NCBI GenBank assembly: GCA_019243975.1
Contig: JAFATL010000279.1
Span: forward strand, 1 to 12,533
Reading direction: 5' to 3'
Length of the DNA: 12,533 nt
Origin: Actinomycetota bacterium
Lineage (GTDB): Bacteria > Actinomycetota > Acidimicrobiia > Acidimicrobiales > JAFATL01
The notes below the pieces were generated by a model that was given only the letters and a program-made list of their open reading frames with translations, was not told the DNA's origin and searched no databases. Position numbers and translations under genes: made by a program. Shown here one piece after another: positions 12,274 to 12,533 of the stretch (position 1 is the stretch's first letter; each line of letters starts with the position of its first letter).

Positions 12274-12533
12274 ATGACGATGTCCAAGGACGACAAGGAC
12301 TGGACGTGGGTGCTCCAACGTCCGTGCCCGGAGTGCGGCTTCGACGCGTCGGCGGCCGACGCCCGCGCAGTCGCCGACCTGCTGCGCGCCAACGCGGGCG
12401 CCTGGCCGGACGTGCTCGCCGACCCGCGCGCGGCGGCGCGGCCCACGCCTGACGTGTGGTCGGGCCTCGAGTACGGCTGCCATGTGCGCGACGTCTGCCG
12501 CATCTACGACGAGCGCCTGCAACGCATGCTCAC
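12274..12533 (+). CDS. DinB-superfamily protein (3' end beyond the window)
   Basis: An open frame starts at ATG 12274 (a second in-frame ATG is at 12280) and runs off the window after 86 codons with no stop. The N-terminus has DWTWVLQRPCPECGFDAS with a CxxC pair (Cys18, Cys21), then an ALLRANAG-like helix (DLLRANAGAWPDVLA), RPTPDVWSGLEYGCHVRD and CRIYDERLQRML. WSGLEYGCHVRD matches the first helix-His of the DinB/YfiT four-helix bundle, where the His is a metal ligand; the CxxC-containing leader is typical of an actinobacterial subgroup. Family members include thiol-dependent transferases/isomerases, but most are uncharacterised. It starts 6 bp after the LLM oxidoreductase stop, so it is probably in the same operon. 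Confidence 0.75.
   Translation, partial: MTMSKDDKDWTWVLQRPCPECGFDASAADARAVADLLRANAGAWPDVLADPRAAARPTPDVWSGLEYGCHVRDVCRIYDERLQRML

Noticed and set aside
11497..12522. 341-codon open frame on the minus strand opposite the LLM oxidoreductase and DinB-like gene
   Set aside because: No recognisable motif, repetitive Arg/Val/His composition, and it spans two clearly coding genes on the other strand.

Overview
The window is about 70% GC, densely coded and typical of a high-GC actinobacterium. Four things support this: a cytoplasmic FHA/ABC-2 exporter beside a PknF-like Ser/Thr kinase, an F420-type LLM oxidoreductase, leaderless-looking promoters, and actinobacterial-style small secreted and DinB-like proteins. 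The gene content would suit an Acidimicrobiia-like lineage, but that is inference and no taxonomic marker gene is present. I see no rRNA, tRNA, CRISPR array, insertion sequence or phage gene, and no gap over about 100 bp lacks an assigned function.

Layout. (1) 1-2627, + strand: the end of a branched-chain amino acid/amide-type ABC importer operon. It holds a LivM-LivG fusion (5' end outside the window) coupled by TGATG to LivF. A perfect 19-bp hairpin at 2647-2688 separates it from the convergent next gene. (2) 2706-7167: a divergent pair. The minus-strand gene is a double-FHA ABC exporter of the Rv1747 type with a Pro/Gln repeat linker. The plus-strand gene, only 37 bp away, is a transmembrane Ser/Thr kinase whose outer domain resembles the PA-IL/LecA lectin fold. 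(3) 9306-7174, minus strand: a three-gene operon of a small secreted Ig-like protein, a signal-bearing alpha/beta hydrolase and a PNP/MTAN-family nucleosidase. (4) 9335-12533, + strand: a tight operon of acyl-CoA dehydrogenase, alpha/beta hydrolase, LLM flavin/F420 oxidoreductase and the start of a DinB-like protein. It diverges from operon 3 across 28 bp.

The most interesting system is region 2. An apparent lectin-domain receptor kinase sits back to back with an FHA-domain exporter. By analogy with mycobacterial PknF-Rv1747, the kinase would sense an envelope or extracellular glycan and control the exporter through phospho-threonine/FHA contacts. A second point of note is in region 1: the LivG signature motif carries proline at the normally invariant glycine, and LivF has Gln at the H-loop. 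Both changes fall on the same predicted ATP site. Region 4 looks like a small catabolic operon for an acyl-CoA or cyclic/ester substrate that cannot be named from sequence alone.
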